DNA from: Adineta vaga
Taxonomy: Eukaryota > Rotifera
Direction of reading: 5' to 3'
Assembly: GCA_021613535.1 (NCBI GenBank)
Contig: CP075492.1
Span: 14,942,001 to 15,006,000, forward strand
Length of the DNA stretch: 64,000 bases
The position numbers and the translations under genes are program-made. Below, one piece after another: positions 21,886 to 33,623 of this stretch. The notes under the pieces are model-generated. The model worked only from the letters and a program-made list of their open reading frames with translations, did not search any database and was not told the DNA's origin. Numbering within the stretch: the first letter of the stretch is position 1; each line of letters opens with the position of its first letter.

Positions 21886-22749
21886 TCAAAATGACTATGT
21901 ATAGCCAATATTCATGAAAATCGCATTATTCATACGATATGTACATCAGTAGTAGAACGGAAAAAAAATCACTGAATCGAAATTATAATAATTCCAACTA
22001 TTACTAATGTATGTTATTTATGCGAAGTCCTCTTGTCAAACAATTTTCTATTGAATCTTTTGTTGTATTATATTTCATAGATCTTGATGAAAGTTTCAGC
22101 GAAATTCACGTTAATTGATTTATTATATGTTGGTATTTATTTTTATTCGCAAACATCTGTTATACTCCGATGCACCATACGGTTCTTGTGATAAAAAACG
22201 TCTTTTGTAATTCGATAACGAGACATGAGTATGTACAATTGACGGTATTTCAATATTTAGAGGCACTAGAACTATAAAGGTATGAATTTATTGAACAGCA
22301 GTGAGAGAAATTATATTGCTTTAATAATAACAAAAGGTCTCACAACTACATCTTCTATATACCATGGTACTCGATGTACAAAGCATACAATTTTTTTATT
22401 CTTCTCGTTTGCTGAGTGTCAATTCAGTTATTCATACGAGAGGAATACATTCTACTTGTATACAATTGGCTGTATGATTAAGACGAGTGTCTGTATTGCT
22501 TGGTTCGAAACGATAAATTATTTTTCATCGAGAACAGATTTGTTTACATATATGTAAAACTATTTCGATTGAGAAGCATAACATTAACAATAAAATACTC
22601 GAAAATTCGTCGAGTCTTCGCCATAGAGATATATTCTCCATTTAATCGAAGTGGATCTGCTTATCTATTTATATTCTTCTTTATGTGGATGTTTGTCTTT
22701 TCTGGTGAGCAGTTTTATTCCTTTCTGACATTAACAAAACGAACAAAAA
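21886..22749. other. Intergenic, no supported gene
   Basis: Short frames at 22282-22557 and 22500-22787 on the plus strand are AT-rich and hydrophobic by composition. They overlap the 3' flank of the leftward gene. No gene called. Confidence 0.4.
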
Positions 22750-24609
22750 TTATAGTTTTCTTTTTGTACGTTCTAGATTTTTCCTGATGAGCTGTAGGGT
22801 AGGATGATCTTGTGGTAATGCCTGTTGCCCAATTTGCACAGCAATATCGTAAAATGAAAATGCTTTTGGATAGTCACCCATACTGTAATACACATTACCA
22901 ATGTTGTTGTAGAACATGGCCAAATCGGGGTGATTGTGAGGAAGGGATTTTTTTCGAATTTCAAGGGCTTTTTCATGAGATGAAAGTGCTTTTGGATAAT
23001 CACCCAAATTTTTATACACGAGACCGATGTTGTTGTAGGATGAAGCCAAATCGGGGTGATTGTGTGGAAGTGATTTTTGTTGAATTTCAAGGACTTTTTC
23101 ACAGAATGTTACTGCTTCTTTATATCTACCTTGACTGCATCTGATGGAAACGAGGATGTCATAAATTGAAACCCTCTCATTGGTACTTGTTAATTGATTG
23201 AATAGTATTTCACAAATTTCCTCAGCTGTCCGAGTTTGATTCAGTTTCTCCAAAACTATACTCAATTTATACCATCCTACAGAATTTGGCGAAGTCTCTT
23301 CTCTTATATAATCAGTAAGTATACTTAGTTCTTTGTCATTATCGCTCGTAAGTATCAAATTCACTTCCAGAAGTCTATCATTCTCACCTAGTTGCTTGAT
23401 ATCATGAATGCGAAATACACTGTGCATAGAGAACAACACTTCATCTTCATCTTCAAAGAAACTATCATTACCAATAAAGGCAAAAGGTGATGAGGATGCA
23501 CCGGAATGGACCTTCATAACGAAGAGAATACCTACTAAGTCAGGATTAGTGGCATTACTTTGATCACGAAAGAGGGATAAGTCCTGTTTTTCACTCGTCG
23601 ATAAAAAGCTATCGAATGACATCAGTCCACCTTTTGACTTCATCATTTCATCGAAATCCGCCTTTGACAAACCTTGACCACGATAAAGTGTGAGCATGCG
23701 ATCAGAAGAATGATTACCAAATTGTTGTTTATGTAGCTGTTCAATATGTCGATGGAGATCATTGATGAAAAAGCCTATTCGTACGATGATATCTCCATCC
23801 ATCATTCTTAAAGCACAATTGAGCTTTGAATACAAAACACTTTCTCTTGTGTACCACCATACTGGTGTATTTTGGTGATATTTGCGAACCAATTGATCGA
23901 TGTTATCCAGTTCTTTATCATTGTTAGCAAATGCATAAGGACAATAATCGATAAATTCTTTGATGTGTTGATCTTCAAAATCAATAGTCAATAAGATTTC
24001 TTTGATAATTTGCGTGTACATGAAAGATGGATCTAGTTGATCCAACCGTTTTCCCGATGCCATGAAGCTCATTGGTATAACGTTCTTTTCAGTTAGATCT
24101 GTTGCTTGTTTGATTGCTTGACAGAGTGATGATACATCTGCGAAGATACCTCTTATCTTTGGCCATGCTTTCATCCATCCTTCATAAAACTGGTTCTTGT
24201 GACGAAAGATGAGAATCGAATTCAATTGAAAAATATCATGAATACAAGGTACGAGACTCTGGGCAACAGATTCAGAAATAATCATAAACACTTTTTTGTC
24301 GTTGACGTCGAGGATAAATTCGATGCATTCGTCATTATCTGTGAATACGTTGATGTGATTAACAACACTTCGAAATTGTTGAATTTCATTTCGACGATGA
24401 TCATTGTTGCTATCAAAATGTTTGTCTAACCACACTGCAACGACAGTTTGCATCTTCTGAATATCGAGGCGTCGGCATCCATCTGAAAGTTTTGAACTTT
24501 CTGTCGCTTCTTCAGTACTTTTAACACTGCTGAGGTTTCCAGTAATCATAACTTTTGCTTGATCAACATGTCGATACGACAGTTCGCAATTGTTTCTTTT
24601 TAGAAGCAC
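22750..24609 (-). CDS. ADP-ribosyltransferase with C-terminal TPR (kinesin-light-chain-like) repeats
   Basis: Intronless, 619 residues. Residues about 52-170 form an alpha/beta domain (TVVAVWLDKHF, KVFMIISESVAQSLVP, SILIFRHKNQF). Its order resembles TIR or receiver folds but I cannot prove it. Residues about 240-425 are an ART domain: Arg310 in LYRGQGLSKADF, S-F-L-S-T-S at 334-339, and E388-D-E390 in EDEDEVLFS, so all R-S-E landmarks are present. Residues about 480-610 hold TPRs of the KLC type (SSYNNIGLVYKNLGDYPKAL, then GNVYYSMGDYPKAF) with the linker LPHNHPDLA. It would use NAD+, with the TPRs selecting a partner. This combination is common in bdelloids. No secretion signal was seen, so it is probably intracellular. 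Confidence 0.9.
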   Translation of the reverse strand: MLLKRNNCELSYRHVDQAKVMITGNLSSVKSTEEATESSKLSDGCRRLDIQKMQTVVAVWLDKHFDSNNDHRRNEIQQFRSVVNHINVFTDNDECIEFILDVNDKKVFMIISESVAQSLVPCIHDIFQLNSILIFRHKNQFYEGWMKAWPKIRGIFADVSSLCQAIKQATDLTEKNVIPMSFMASGKRLDQLDPSFMYTQIIKEILLTIDFEDQHIKEFIDYCPYAFANNDKELDNIDQLVRKYHQNTPVWWYTRESVLYSKLNCALRMMDGDIIVRIGFFINDLHRHIEQLHKQQFGNHSSDRMLTLYRGQGLSKADFDEMMKSKGGLMSFDSFLSTSEKQDLSLFRDQSNATNPDLVGILFVMKVHSGASSSPFAFIGNDSFFEDEDEVLFSMHSVFRIHDIKQLGENDRLLEVNLILTSDNDKELSILTDYIREETSPNSVGWYKLSIVLEKLNQTRTAEEICEILFNQLTSTNERVSIYDILVSIRCSQGRYKEAVTFCEKVLEIQQKSLPHNHPDLASSYNNIGLVYKNLGDYPKALSSHEKALEIRKKSLPHNHPDLAMFYNNIGNVYYSMGDYPKAFSFYDIAVQIGQQALPQDHPTLQLIRKNLERTKRKL

Positions 24610-25149
24610 TCAGAATAGAATTAGTAAATGCGACACCTTTGAGAGGTCTCTTTCTTCTCTTTTTGAATGAATTTTATTCTTCTTTTAATACTCAACGTGT
24701 TGTTTGAAAAGTAAGCAAGAATAAGACAGACGTTGACTATTTGCAGTGAAAGAATATAAAGAACCTAAACAGATTCATTTCTCGATCGGTAGTCGTCAAG
24801 ATAGTCTGTGAAAAAAGGCACGTCTTTTTTTTATTCTTCCTCATGATGTTGTTTGAGAATTGAAAGTTGGAAAAATGCCGTTTGCGTGAATAAGAAGTTT
24901 AGTATTTTACAGTACGTACAGATGATGAATATCGTATATAATAGCCACTTCAATCTTGTTTTCACCTTTTTCATATACTATTTTTCTTACGAAACAACCG
25001 CATATGAATTTGATACGTATTTTGGATAACATCGATTAGATCAATCATATAGAATAATATGATATAAGTAGAATTTATCAGTTAGACAGATATGTCATTG
25101 TTTGAATATGCCTCAATGCGAAATCCAGACTTTGATCGGAAGTCACTAT

Positions 25150-25196
25150 CTTGAGGGTATAGGTGAGTTAAAAGAATACGTACACCTTTACTCAAG
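25150..25196. repeat. GT-rich hairpin element, short copy
   Basis: CTTGAG at 25150-25155 pairs with CTCAAG at 25191-25196, and AGGTG at 25161-25165 pairs with CACCT at 25183-25187. The centre is GAGTTAAAAG. Same terminal hexamer and orientation as the copy at 3703-3759. Confidence 0.6.
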
Positions 25197-25333
25197 GGAA
25201 AAAAGCAGATTTTATGGTCCTTATAGAGATTATCGAATTCTTTAAACCCTATGAAGTTCTCTTTGATTCTAAAATTTGGAAAAAAAGTATTTTATTGTAC
25301 TTGTCTTTGCTAATAGGTCGCCACTGCTTAACT

Positions 25334-25600
25334 TCAACTAACATTGGTTAACCAATGAGAGAAAACTGAATCTTCAGGATACAAAATATTTCGAATAGAT
25401 TTAAATAATGCAAAGAAATCACAGAATTCACGTGTTTTCTTCCTTACTTTTACTCTTTCCTTCCAATAATGATTCATTATGTAGCGATCTTTTCTCTCAC
25501 TCTTCTTAAAATGTCCATCACGTTCATAATAATTTTCTGTTGAATAAACTCGGTCAAAATATCTTACCATGCATAATTGCTTATTTAAACCGATCAAATA
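25334..25600 (-). pseudogene. Orphan exon-like frame
   Basis: About 88 codons of charged, protein-like sequence (RYFDRVYSTENYYERDGHFK, then REFCDFFALFKSIRNILYPE) end in a stop. No in-frame ATG with a good context was seen upstream. It could be the last exon of a lost gene. Family unknown. Confidence 0.25.
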
Positions 25601-26504
25601 GGAAATCTTACAAGCATAGGAACCTCAGTGGGTAACGTAACTACATCTATGCATTTAACTGGTTAGCTAATAATGCGAAACCAATTCGGTATGAAGAAGC
25701 TGAAAGAGAAAAAGTATCAGCGGCATATAAAAAAGTCCAAATGACTCCACACATCAGATATTGATCAGCAATCTACGCTAAGAATTTCGAAATTATTTTC
25801 TTCATTGGTCTCATAGATTTAATTAATAACATTTAATAATTTTAACGATTCAAAATAAATTTATATTATACATGATGTTTGCAAATAAAAAGAGACTTGA
25901 TTTATAATCAATCATTGTATCCACTTTATACAACAAGTAACGCTCGTCGTGCCGACTCACTTAACCCTCGACTGTGGACGACAGGTATCTTTAGCTTATC
26001 CCAATAGTAAGACGAATTGATCTAGCAACTTAATATACGAGAAAAAGCCCCACATGATTTTGATCAAATATGTACTAACTTTCGAAAACAATATATGGAA
26101 ATTTTTTGCAAAATCAATTTCATCCAACGCCCATGCCCACACCCTCTTGGTATAATATTATTTCCAACCCTGTAAATAATGACTTGTGACTAAAGAATTC
26201 GAAAGTATAAAGAACATATCTATTAACAATACTTTATTTTCAAATGTTAAATTGATTTGACAGCTTTATGAAATAAATAGAGGTTGGAATAATTTACTAA
26301 TGGTTTTGAATGACTCATTTATAAAATATTTCATCTACATTTTGAAATAACACTATACTATTCTTTCTCGATTTGGCGTTTGCGAAGACATTATAAAGAA
26401 AATAAAAGTATACTTCCTAACATTTCGGTGATTTCAACGAGCAATACACTGCAATCTGTAGTATCAATAGTAAGATCTTCGAGTTAAGACATAAAGGTGA
26501 TATT

Positions 26505-28128
26505 ATGTCAACTAATTGTAATGATTCATCGTTATTCGATGTTGATGATTTAATTGGTCGACTTCTCGAAGGTTTGTTCATCATTATTTTCTTAGCAAGA
26601 ACATCTCTCATTAATCTTTCTTTATTTTTTCGAAGTGCATAAATGTCAATCATCGGTCACATTTGTTCAAATGTCAGAACAAGAAATAAATCATTTGTGT
26701 GTTAAATCAAAAGATATATTTCTCAGTCAACCAATACTACTCGAACTTAGAGCTCCGATTAACATATGCGGTAAATCTATCTCTCAGTTTTGATATTACC
26801 TTTGAACTTTCATTGATAGGCGACATTCATGGTCAATATACTGATCTACTGCGTCACTTCGAAAATGGCAAATTTCCACCCGAATCTAACTATTTATTTC
26901 TTGGTAATTATGTTAATCATGGAAAACAATCTTTAGAAACTATCTGTCTCCTACTTGCATACAAAGTTCGTCAATTGTTTCTTCGAATTTATATTACATA
27001 TTCATTTACATCACGTTTCATTAGATTAAATATCCTGATAATATTTTCTTACTACGAGGAAATCATGAATGCGCTTCACTTGCTCGAATCCATGGTTTCT
27101 ACGATGATTGTAAGATCCTTGATTCTCTATGAGATGAGATCCATGTATATACTGCTAGGTAAACGACGATATAATATCAAATTATGGAAAAAATTCATCA
27201 ATGTAAGATCAAAACCTTGTATTTTTTTTTACCAAAACTGTTATATTACATCTGTTCAAGTGTTTCAATTGTCTTCCAGCAGCTGCAATTATCAATAATC
27301 AAATGTTTTGTTGTCATGGAGGTATCAGATAGATGCTTCTGATATTCCATCTCCATTTGCTTTTCTTGTTTATTTATTGAAGGTCTTTCACCTGAACTTA
27401 CAAACTTAGATCAAATTATGCGAATACAGCGACCTACTGATGTACCCGACACTGGTAAATAGCGAAAAGCTTTCTAAACTAAAGCTGTCATGAGTTTTAT
27501 TAATACTGTCTAGGTCTTCTTTGCGATTTATTGTGGTCCTCACCAGATAATGATGTGACAGGTTGGTACGACGAGGGTGAAAGTGTTTCATTCATCTTTG
27601 GCGCAAATGTAGTAAATAAAGTAAATTATCGAACAGACTCTTGTTTGATCCTTTTTTCTACTTTGAGCAATACGATTGTTTTATCAGTTTTTAAATCGAC
27701 ATAACATGAACTTGATCTGTCGATCACTACAAGTAAACCATTCGAAATAGTTTTTTTTGAAACATTATAATTTTTTTCGCAGGTGGTCGAAGATGGTTAT
27801 GAATTTTTTGCTGATCATAGACTGATCACTATCTTTTCAGCTGCTGATTATCGTCGTGAATTTGACAATGCCGGTGCACTTATGTCAGTTGATGAAAATA
27901 TGATATGTTCATTTTTCGTATGTTCTTATTTCATTACATATTATTGACGAATATAAAGTTTTCTTTTCTTTTTAGATTCTTCCTTCAAAAATAACCAAGG
28001 CAACAAATGGACAAGATGATGAACGTGGATTTTCTGTTCCTCAAAGAAAATTTGTGAAATTATCGCCGACTCGAGTGGATAGGTATCAAAATCATGAAAG
28101 CTTGTCTAACAAAGACAATGACACATGA
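26505..28128 (+). CDS. PP1-like phosphatase with degenerate active site
   Basis: Eleven exons (26505-26571, 26636-26770, 26820-26965, 27025-27109, 27159-27202, 27261-27321, 27383-27454, 27514-27620, 27688-27732, 27783-27917, 27976-28128) rebuild a PP1 catalytic fold in order: [80 protein letters not shown]. Several catalytic positions have changed. GDYVDRG reads GNYVNHG (PP1 D92 to N, R96 to H). The metal-ligand His in RAHQ is Leu (RSLQ). The R221 position and SAPNYC (here SAADYR) have also changed. Splice sites and frame are intact, so it is probably expressed as a pseudophosphatase. The tail after ILPSK is diverged. Confidence 0.9.
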
Positions 28129-29109
28129 TCTTGCGGATATGGATTATGAGCCTATTATCAATGTTCACATTTTTTAAGAATCATATTTATTGAACAAAAG
28201 AAGAAAAAGTTTGATTTTGACAAAATTTCATATTACATGAAAATGGTCATTGAATCATTCAATGTGTTATGTTAGAGGGATGGAATGAAGGCTGAACATA
28301 ATGACATCGGTCTGTTTATTGATAGTTGTAAGATCAAATGATTTAAAAATGCATAGAATTGAATCGCATTTGTTCAAATCGATATATACGTAAATAGTTA
28401 GGATATAATTTTTGAGACATGGTCAATATCGTTTGAAATTGATTTTGATTTTTACCAATGCATCTATATAAAGATAAACTCCATGAGATGGGTAGTACAG
28501 CATGATAAACGGAAAGATTCTAGTGGACGATATCGATTAAATTTAAATATTAAAATTAAGAAAGGCTAATTTTGATTCTATCAACAAACTTAATAGTTAT
28601 AGTGAAGCAAACGAGTCGAAAAAAGACAGAGCAGCAGATTTCAAATGATATCTTGTTGAAATTCTTAACTTCGGTTGTTTCTTGAGAATCTTATTAATAC
28701 GCGTATTTAAATGAGCGAAAACTGAATAATGAAGCCTATAGTTATATACATGTCATCATATCAATATGCGGTTTGTCAACGCCATCTACGTTGGCACTAT
28801 AAACCATCCGATAGTTTGCCTTTTTTTCCTAAAACAAAATTTTTCGTAAATCGATCTGAGTATATTATTCATCAATAAACTATGTATTATCATTTCTTCG
28901 AAAAAAATATCCAATCATTTGTAAATCGTAAGAAGAAAATGATGGATTTTTTCGCAAAAAACACGTATACATTAATTTGTTTCTTTCTCTTTTTTTCTTG
29001 ATTAAGCATAACATTATTTTATATTTGTTTACAATATTACCTGATATGAATAGGAAAGAACGCAACCAATAAACAACATAAAAATACGTCCGACACGTCT
29101 ACTAGAGAT
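28129..29109. other. Intergenic, possible upstream exon of kinase gene
   Basis: AT-rich. No clear gene. A short 5' exon of the kinase that follows could lie near 29040-29100. Confidence 0.35.
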
Positions 29110-30146
29110 ATGCAACTTGAAAATCAAATATTTCGTATTGAAGATGAATTATACACTTTACTTAATCGACGAGGTAATGGAAAATTTGGATCGGTTTGGA
29201 CATCGATCACATCCGATGGTAAATTAATCAACAAAAAGCTATAGAAGTTCTATGAAATTGATTCTCTGAAATATAGGATTGAATTTGTTCTTTAGGTTAT
29301 CAAGCTGCCGTTAAAGTACTTGATCTTCGTAGTTATCAAAATAATCTTAATCCATCTAAGATTCTCACCTCCTTCAAAAACGAAGTTAAAATGATGAATA
29401 TCATGCGTGATGCACATGATTATGTTGTAACTCTATATGGATCTGCTATAGATTTACAAAGAGGCTTAGCTTTCATATCTATGGAGTTAGGAAATGATTC
29501 ATTACGTGATCGAGTTGCAAATCTCCATCAAATGCATAGGAAATCGGCAAGAGTTGGTTATGATTACATTTCCATACGAGATCGAATCAACGTTTGGATT
29601 CAATTAGTTGATATCATTCTCGCACTTTATCAATATGATATCGTAAGTGAGAAAGAGAAAAAAAGATCTTTTCCCATCACTCACAGATGAGATATCAATC
29701 GATTATAGATCCATCGTGATATCAAACCAAATAATTTAATATTCTTTGGACCGCGATTGAAGGTGATTGATTTGGGTATAGCACAAACACGATCGACAGG
29801 GTAAGTCTGATATTATTAAATTTGTTTTAATCTTAATATTAAATCTAGACATTTTCGACGTCAAATACGTAATCGTAGCGCTTTTAGTGCTCCAGAATGT
29901 TCAACAGGTGAAGCACCTATCACACCAAAAGCTGATATATGGTCAATAGGTGCTATTCTTTATTATTTGACGTATGGAAGATCACCTCTTCAATTAAGTT
30001 CACGAGCGCCAGTTGGTATTCGACCTACTCGTTCCACTCGTGTTCAAGATATACTTGATCGTTGTCTTCAACGAAATTTGTATCAACGACCAACCCATCA
30101 TTGGCTTTCTGTGCATCCTTTAACAAAAGGCACTCCAGCGTTCTAA
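29110..30146 (+). CDS. Mps1/TTK-like protein kinase domain
   Basis: Exons 29110-29218, 29296-29642, 29709-29800 and 29849-30146 give a compact kinase of about 280 residues. Gly loop GNGKFGSV, Lys in AAVKVLDL, helix-C Glu in SFKNEVKMM, HRDIKPNN catalytic loop, DLG where DFG is usual, SAPEC for APE, ADIWSIGAILYYLTYGRSPL and a closing LDRCLQRNLYQRP. The run ILYYLTYGRSPLQ and the ending are those of Mps1/TTK, a spindle-checkpoint kinase, but the long TPR-containing N-terminus of TTK is absent. All key catalytic residues remain, so it is probably active. An upstream exon is possible. It follows the PP1-like gene on the same strand after about 1 kb. Confidence 0.85.
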
Positions 30147-30545
30147 ACTGACACAAATTTTTATCCTTTTGCATGGCAATATGACAATAAGAGGGTGTGG
30201 GTATGAAATAAATACAGTGCAGAATTAATTTCAAAATCACAACCAAATACAAGTTTGTTTGTTCAACAAGAAAAAGAAGTTATTCTTTTCAAATTTTGTC
30301 TATTGATTAATGCACTTTTTTTTATCTATTTAACGCGACTTATATAAAAAAGTACATATGAACGTCGATAAAATACTCCTTGTATACGTAATATCGTATC
30401 CTATAGATTTCTTTTTTTCTTTACCTGTACATAATATATCATCCGATATACATGCTCATGTATAGTGATGAACTTCTTTTTCATTCATCGTTTTAAAACA
30501 ATGTCGAGTTCAGTTTGTGTCTTCTACTTATATGGCTTATCATTT
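30147..30545. other. Intergenic with a GT-rich half-element
   Basis: GAGGGTGTGGGTATG at about 30191-30205 is one arm of the GT-rich element. I did not find a matching second arm. Otherwise AT-rich. Confidence 0.4.
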
Positions 30546-31425
30546 CATTAAATAAAACTACAGCTATACATCGACTGTATTATGGAACGAGGCAAAAAAT
30601 GCAGATGCACTAACAGATCATGGTCTATAATTAGGAAAAGATCTTCAATATCTTAAAAATGATCAACAATTAAAAGATAAACTAATTAGCTCGTCATATT
30701 CTCAAACGATTATATAAACAACCTATTATTGACAAACTTATCAACTCAGAATATTCTTTCGTTGGCAATGATCAAAATTCAAAAATTGTCAATGAAGTTG
30801 ATGCCGTTAGTATACTTTTTGTTCTTCTATATTGAGTGATGCAGTCTTACGTGACAAGGGAGTAGGATCTCTACTGGAAAAATACTTTCAATCATATGAA
30901 GCACTATGGTTTGGTTATCTTTACGATACAAAAGTAGGACAAAATGAAGTATTGTTTCTCTTCCTACATATTTTCGTTTAGTATTATTATAAGTATGGTT
31001 CTAGCTTTGCAAATCGAACAATTTCATATGATATGACACAAGTTTTACTTGATGATTTATTTGTTCATACAAATAAATGTTCACAAGTAAATTCTGATCA
31101 TTTTCTTCGAATAATCTTTACTCATGCTGAAGCCATTCTTCCATTTATCGCTCTCCTTCAAATACCCATTCTCAGTGACCAACCAACGCCATTTAATGAA
31201 AAATTTATCTATAAAAACAATCATTGGCGTGATTCACTTCTTTCACCAATGACTGCGAATATTCAATGGAAAATCTATCAACATCGCACTCAACATAAAG
31301 AAATTCTTATTCGAATGTTATTAAATGAATATCCGATTCCATTCAAACGAAAATGTCAACCATATCGTTCAATCTATCATCTTTTTTATACTTTTGATGA
31401 ATTGAAACGATGCTATAACTCATAA
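30546..31425 (+). pseudogene. MINPP1-like histidine acid phosphatase, 5'-truncated and broken
   Basis: The 3' half is readable and spliceable: LLEKYFQSYEALWFGYLYDT, YYKYGSSFANRTISYDMTQ, then FTHAEAILPFIALLQIPI with the His-Ala-Glu motif of histidine acid phosphatases, and MLLNEYPIPF near the end, as in multiple inositol-polyphosphate phosphatase. The 5' part (NADALTDHGL, then LGKDLQYLKNDQQLKDKL) has an in-frame TAA after DHGL and a frameshift near 30695. The exon with the catalytic RHGxRxP is missing. A functional product is unlikely. A shorter product from the Met at 31033 would lack the catalytic His. Confidence 0.75.
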
Positions 31426-31655
31426 AATCATTTCTTTTTTCGATATATGCTAATTTTGAATAGAAGAAGCTGTATAATTATTTCATATCCCTCTGGCTAC
31501 ACTTCATTCTTTTCATATTCATGAATAGAAACAGGTAAACAATGGCCGGTTGACATATTCGGTTGATAACAGAAAGAGAAAGATTGAAATAGCCTGACCT
31601 TTCATATACATATATCGAACAAATTTATATCATTGTGCGAATTTTTTTGTCGAAA

Positions 31656-33125
31656 ATGTCAATGAAATCTATTGGACTATTTTGGCTTGTTCTCATGATG
31701 ATGATCCTTTATACACTACAAGGTTTTATCCAGGGTTTTGCTACATCGATTCCATTATTTCTTGCTTCATATAAAGCATCATGGAAAGAACAGGGAACAT
31801 TCAGTTGGGTATCTTATCCATTTAGCTGTAAAATTCTTTGGGCACCCATTATTGATTCAATCTATAGTCGCCGATTAGGTGGTCGTCATCAAACATGGTT
31901 AGTTCCTATACAAATTACAGTTGGTCTCATACTCTTAGTTCTCTCATTTTATTTGGAATATTTATTGATGAATTTACGTGTTGTTTTCTTAGCAATTATC
32001 TTCTTTATGATCTTTTTTCTTATTGCAACACAAGATATTGTTGTTGATGGATGGACATTAGTATTATTTGCAAGTTCAAATCCTCAATGGTCATCAACGT
32101 GTCAAACAGCCGGAGAAATGATTGGACGATTTTTTGGTTCGACAGTTTTAATGACATTTGAATCAGCAAATTTTACGAATAAATATATTCGTGAAACATT
32201 TTCTTTACCCCATCGTTCTTATGGATTATTTACACTTGAACAGTATACATTCTTTTGGGGAGTGGCATTTATTCTTGTTAGTTTAATTATTGGAATCGTT
32301 TTCTTCGTTTCGAAATTACGATCGAACAATACTGAAGAAGAACAAATTGAAAAATTAAATTTATGGCAAACATATTTAGATATTTTTCACCTATTAAAAA
32401 AACGATGTGTACAACAATTTGCATTGATATTATTAACATTTAATCTTGGTTTTGCTGCTACCTATTATATGACTAATTTAACTTTAGTTGGGTAAGTAAT
32501 GTGTTTTTTTTAATTTCTAATCTTTGATCTATTTTGTTTCTCGCATAGATATGGTGTGACTCGTGATACAATTGCTCTAATGAATATTCCATTATTGATT
32601 ATTCATATTATTGTACCATTATGTTTAAGTCAAACACGAAGTCCTTTAAAATGGTTTGCCTGGGCATATATTCCACGTTTATTTGCATCTATTCTTTTGG
32701 CTATTTACATTTTCTTTACACCACAACTTCTGTTTAAACCTCATTTTTATCCTCTTTTGCTCATGTTCATTTGCTTAAATGAAGGACTCTGTTATCTATT
32801 GAAAGCATCACGTATTGGTGTTTATGCACGTGTGAGTGAACCACGTATCGGCGGAACTTATATGACTCTATTGGCAACAATTTCCAATCTAGGTCAAAGT
32901 TTATCATCAACAATTGTACTCTACGTTGCTGAATGGTTACCAAAGCAACATGCATATTCAATTCAAGTAGCGGCTTGTTTTATTCTTGGTTTTCTATGGA
33001 TAGGATTGATGTGGCGTATGATCATTCGTCTAGATGCATTACCTGTTGAAGAATGGCATTTGAAACCAAAGCTACAACCACAAATATCAGCAGCGACAAC
33101 AATATCACAGATAAATATTGCTTGA
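31656..33125 (+). CDS. slc33a1: Acetyl-CoA transporter (SLC33A1/AT-1 family)
   Basis: Two exons, 31656-32491 and 32549-33125, give about 470 residues with roughly 11-12 membrane segments. Family landmarks: FSCKILWAPIIDSIYSRRLG, RRxxWLVP-like GGRHQTWLVPIQ, ATQDIVVDGWTLVLF, STCQTAGEMIGRFFGS, FESANFTNKYIRE, and RVSEPRIGGTYMTLLATISN. These match the order in animal SLC33A1, which carries acetyl-CoA into the ER/Golgi lumen for acetylation. The start at 31656 (MSMKSIGLFW) was chosen as the first ATG. The human protein is somewhat longer at the N-terminus. Strand and spacing suggest an independent gene. Confidence 0.93.
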
Positions 33126-33623
33126 AACGTACTCTATAAAATTTTTGAAACAATAAAATAAATTGATTTGTCCTACATTGCCTTTTGCGGAGTACGAGTA
33201 AGAGTGTTATTGTTTTTCTCTGATTATTTTGTTTCAAAATATTGCGTTTGCATAATATACCGTATGACTAATTCTAATGATATTTGATATTAAGATCGAT
33301 GCTTACTGAAAATATTACAATTCTTTTCTCTCGGCAGTTCATGCGAGATATATAACGAAGCAAAAAAAAGGTAGTTGTCACGATTTATAAACGCCAAAAA
33401 TAAATGCAGATGTTCATGTATTTAAAGAAATAGTTAAGGTTTGTCAGAACATCGAGAATATTCATAATATGAGAGATTAAAATGATAAATTTCAAATAAC
33501 ATATTTTCTGTTTTTAGTTAAAACGTCAAAATGAAACGCAATAGAATAACAGTTACTCTTGTAATAGATTGATATAAACAATACAAAAATCATCGTTAAG
33601 TTTTTGTTTCTCACTTGTTTTAG
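33126..33623. other. Intergenic, likely first exon of NHL gene hidden here
   Basis: The NHL-gene exon at 33624 starts in phase 0 after a pyrimidine-rich acceptor, so a short coding 5' exon should lie in this stretch. I could not fix it. Confidence 0.35.

Larger units (their letters stand above)
24610..26504. other. Intergenic with hairpin element and orphan exon
   Basis: Nearly 1.9 kb. It holds a GT-rich hairpin at 25150-25196 and an exon-like frame at 25334-25600, both listed separately, plus a lone CCCACACCCTCTTGG half-element at about 26140. The rest is AT-rich with nothing recognisable. Confidence 0.4.

Noticed and set aside
22773-23144. 109- and 110-codon frames
   Set aside because: Out-of-frame and antisense readings of the TPR-coding repeats.
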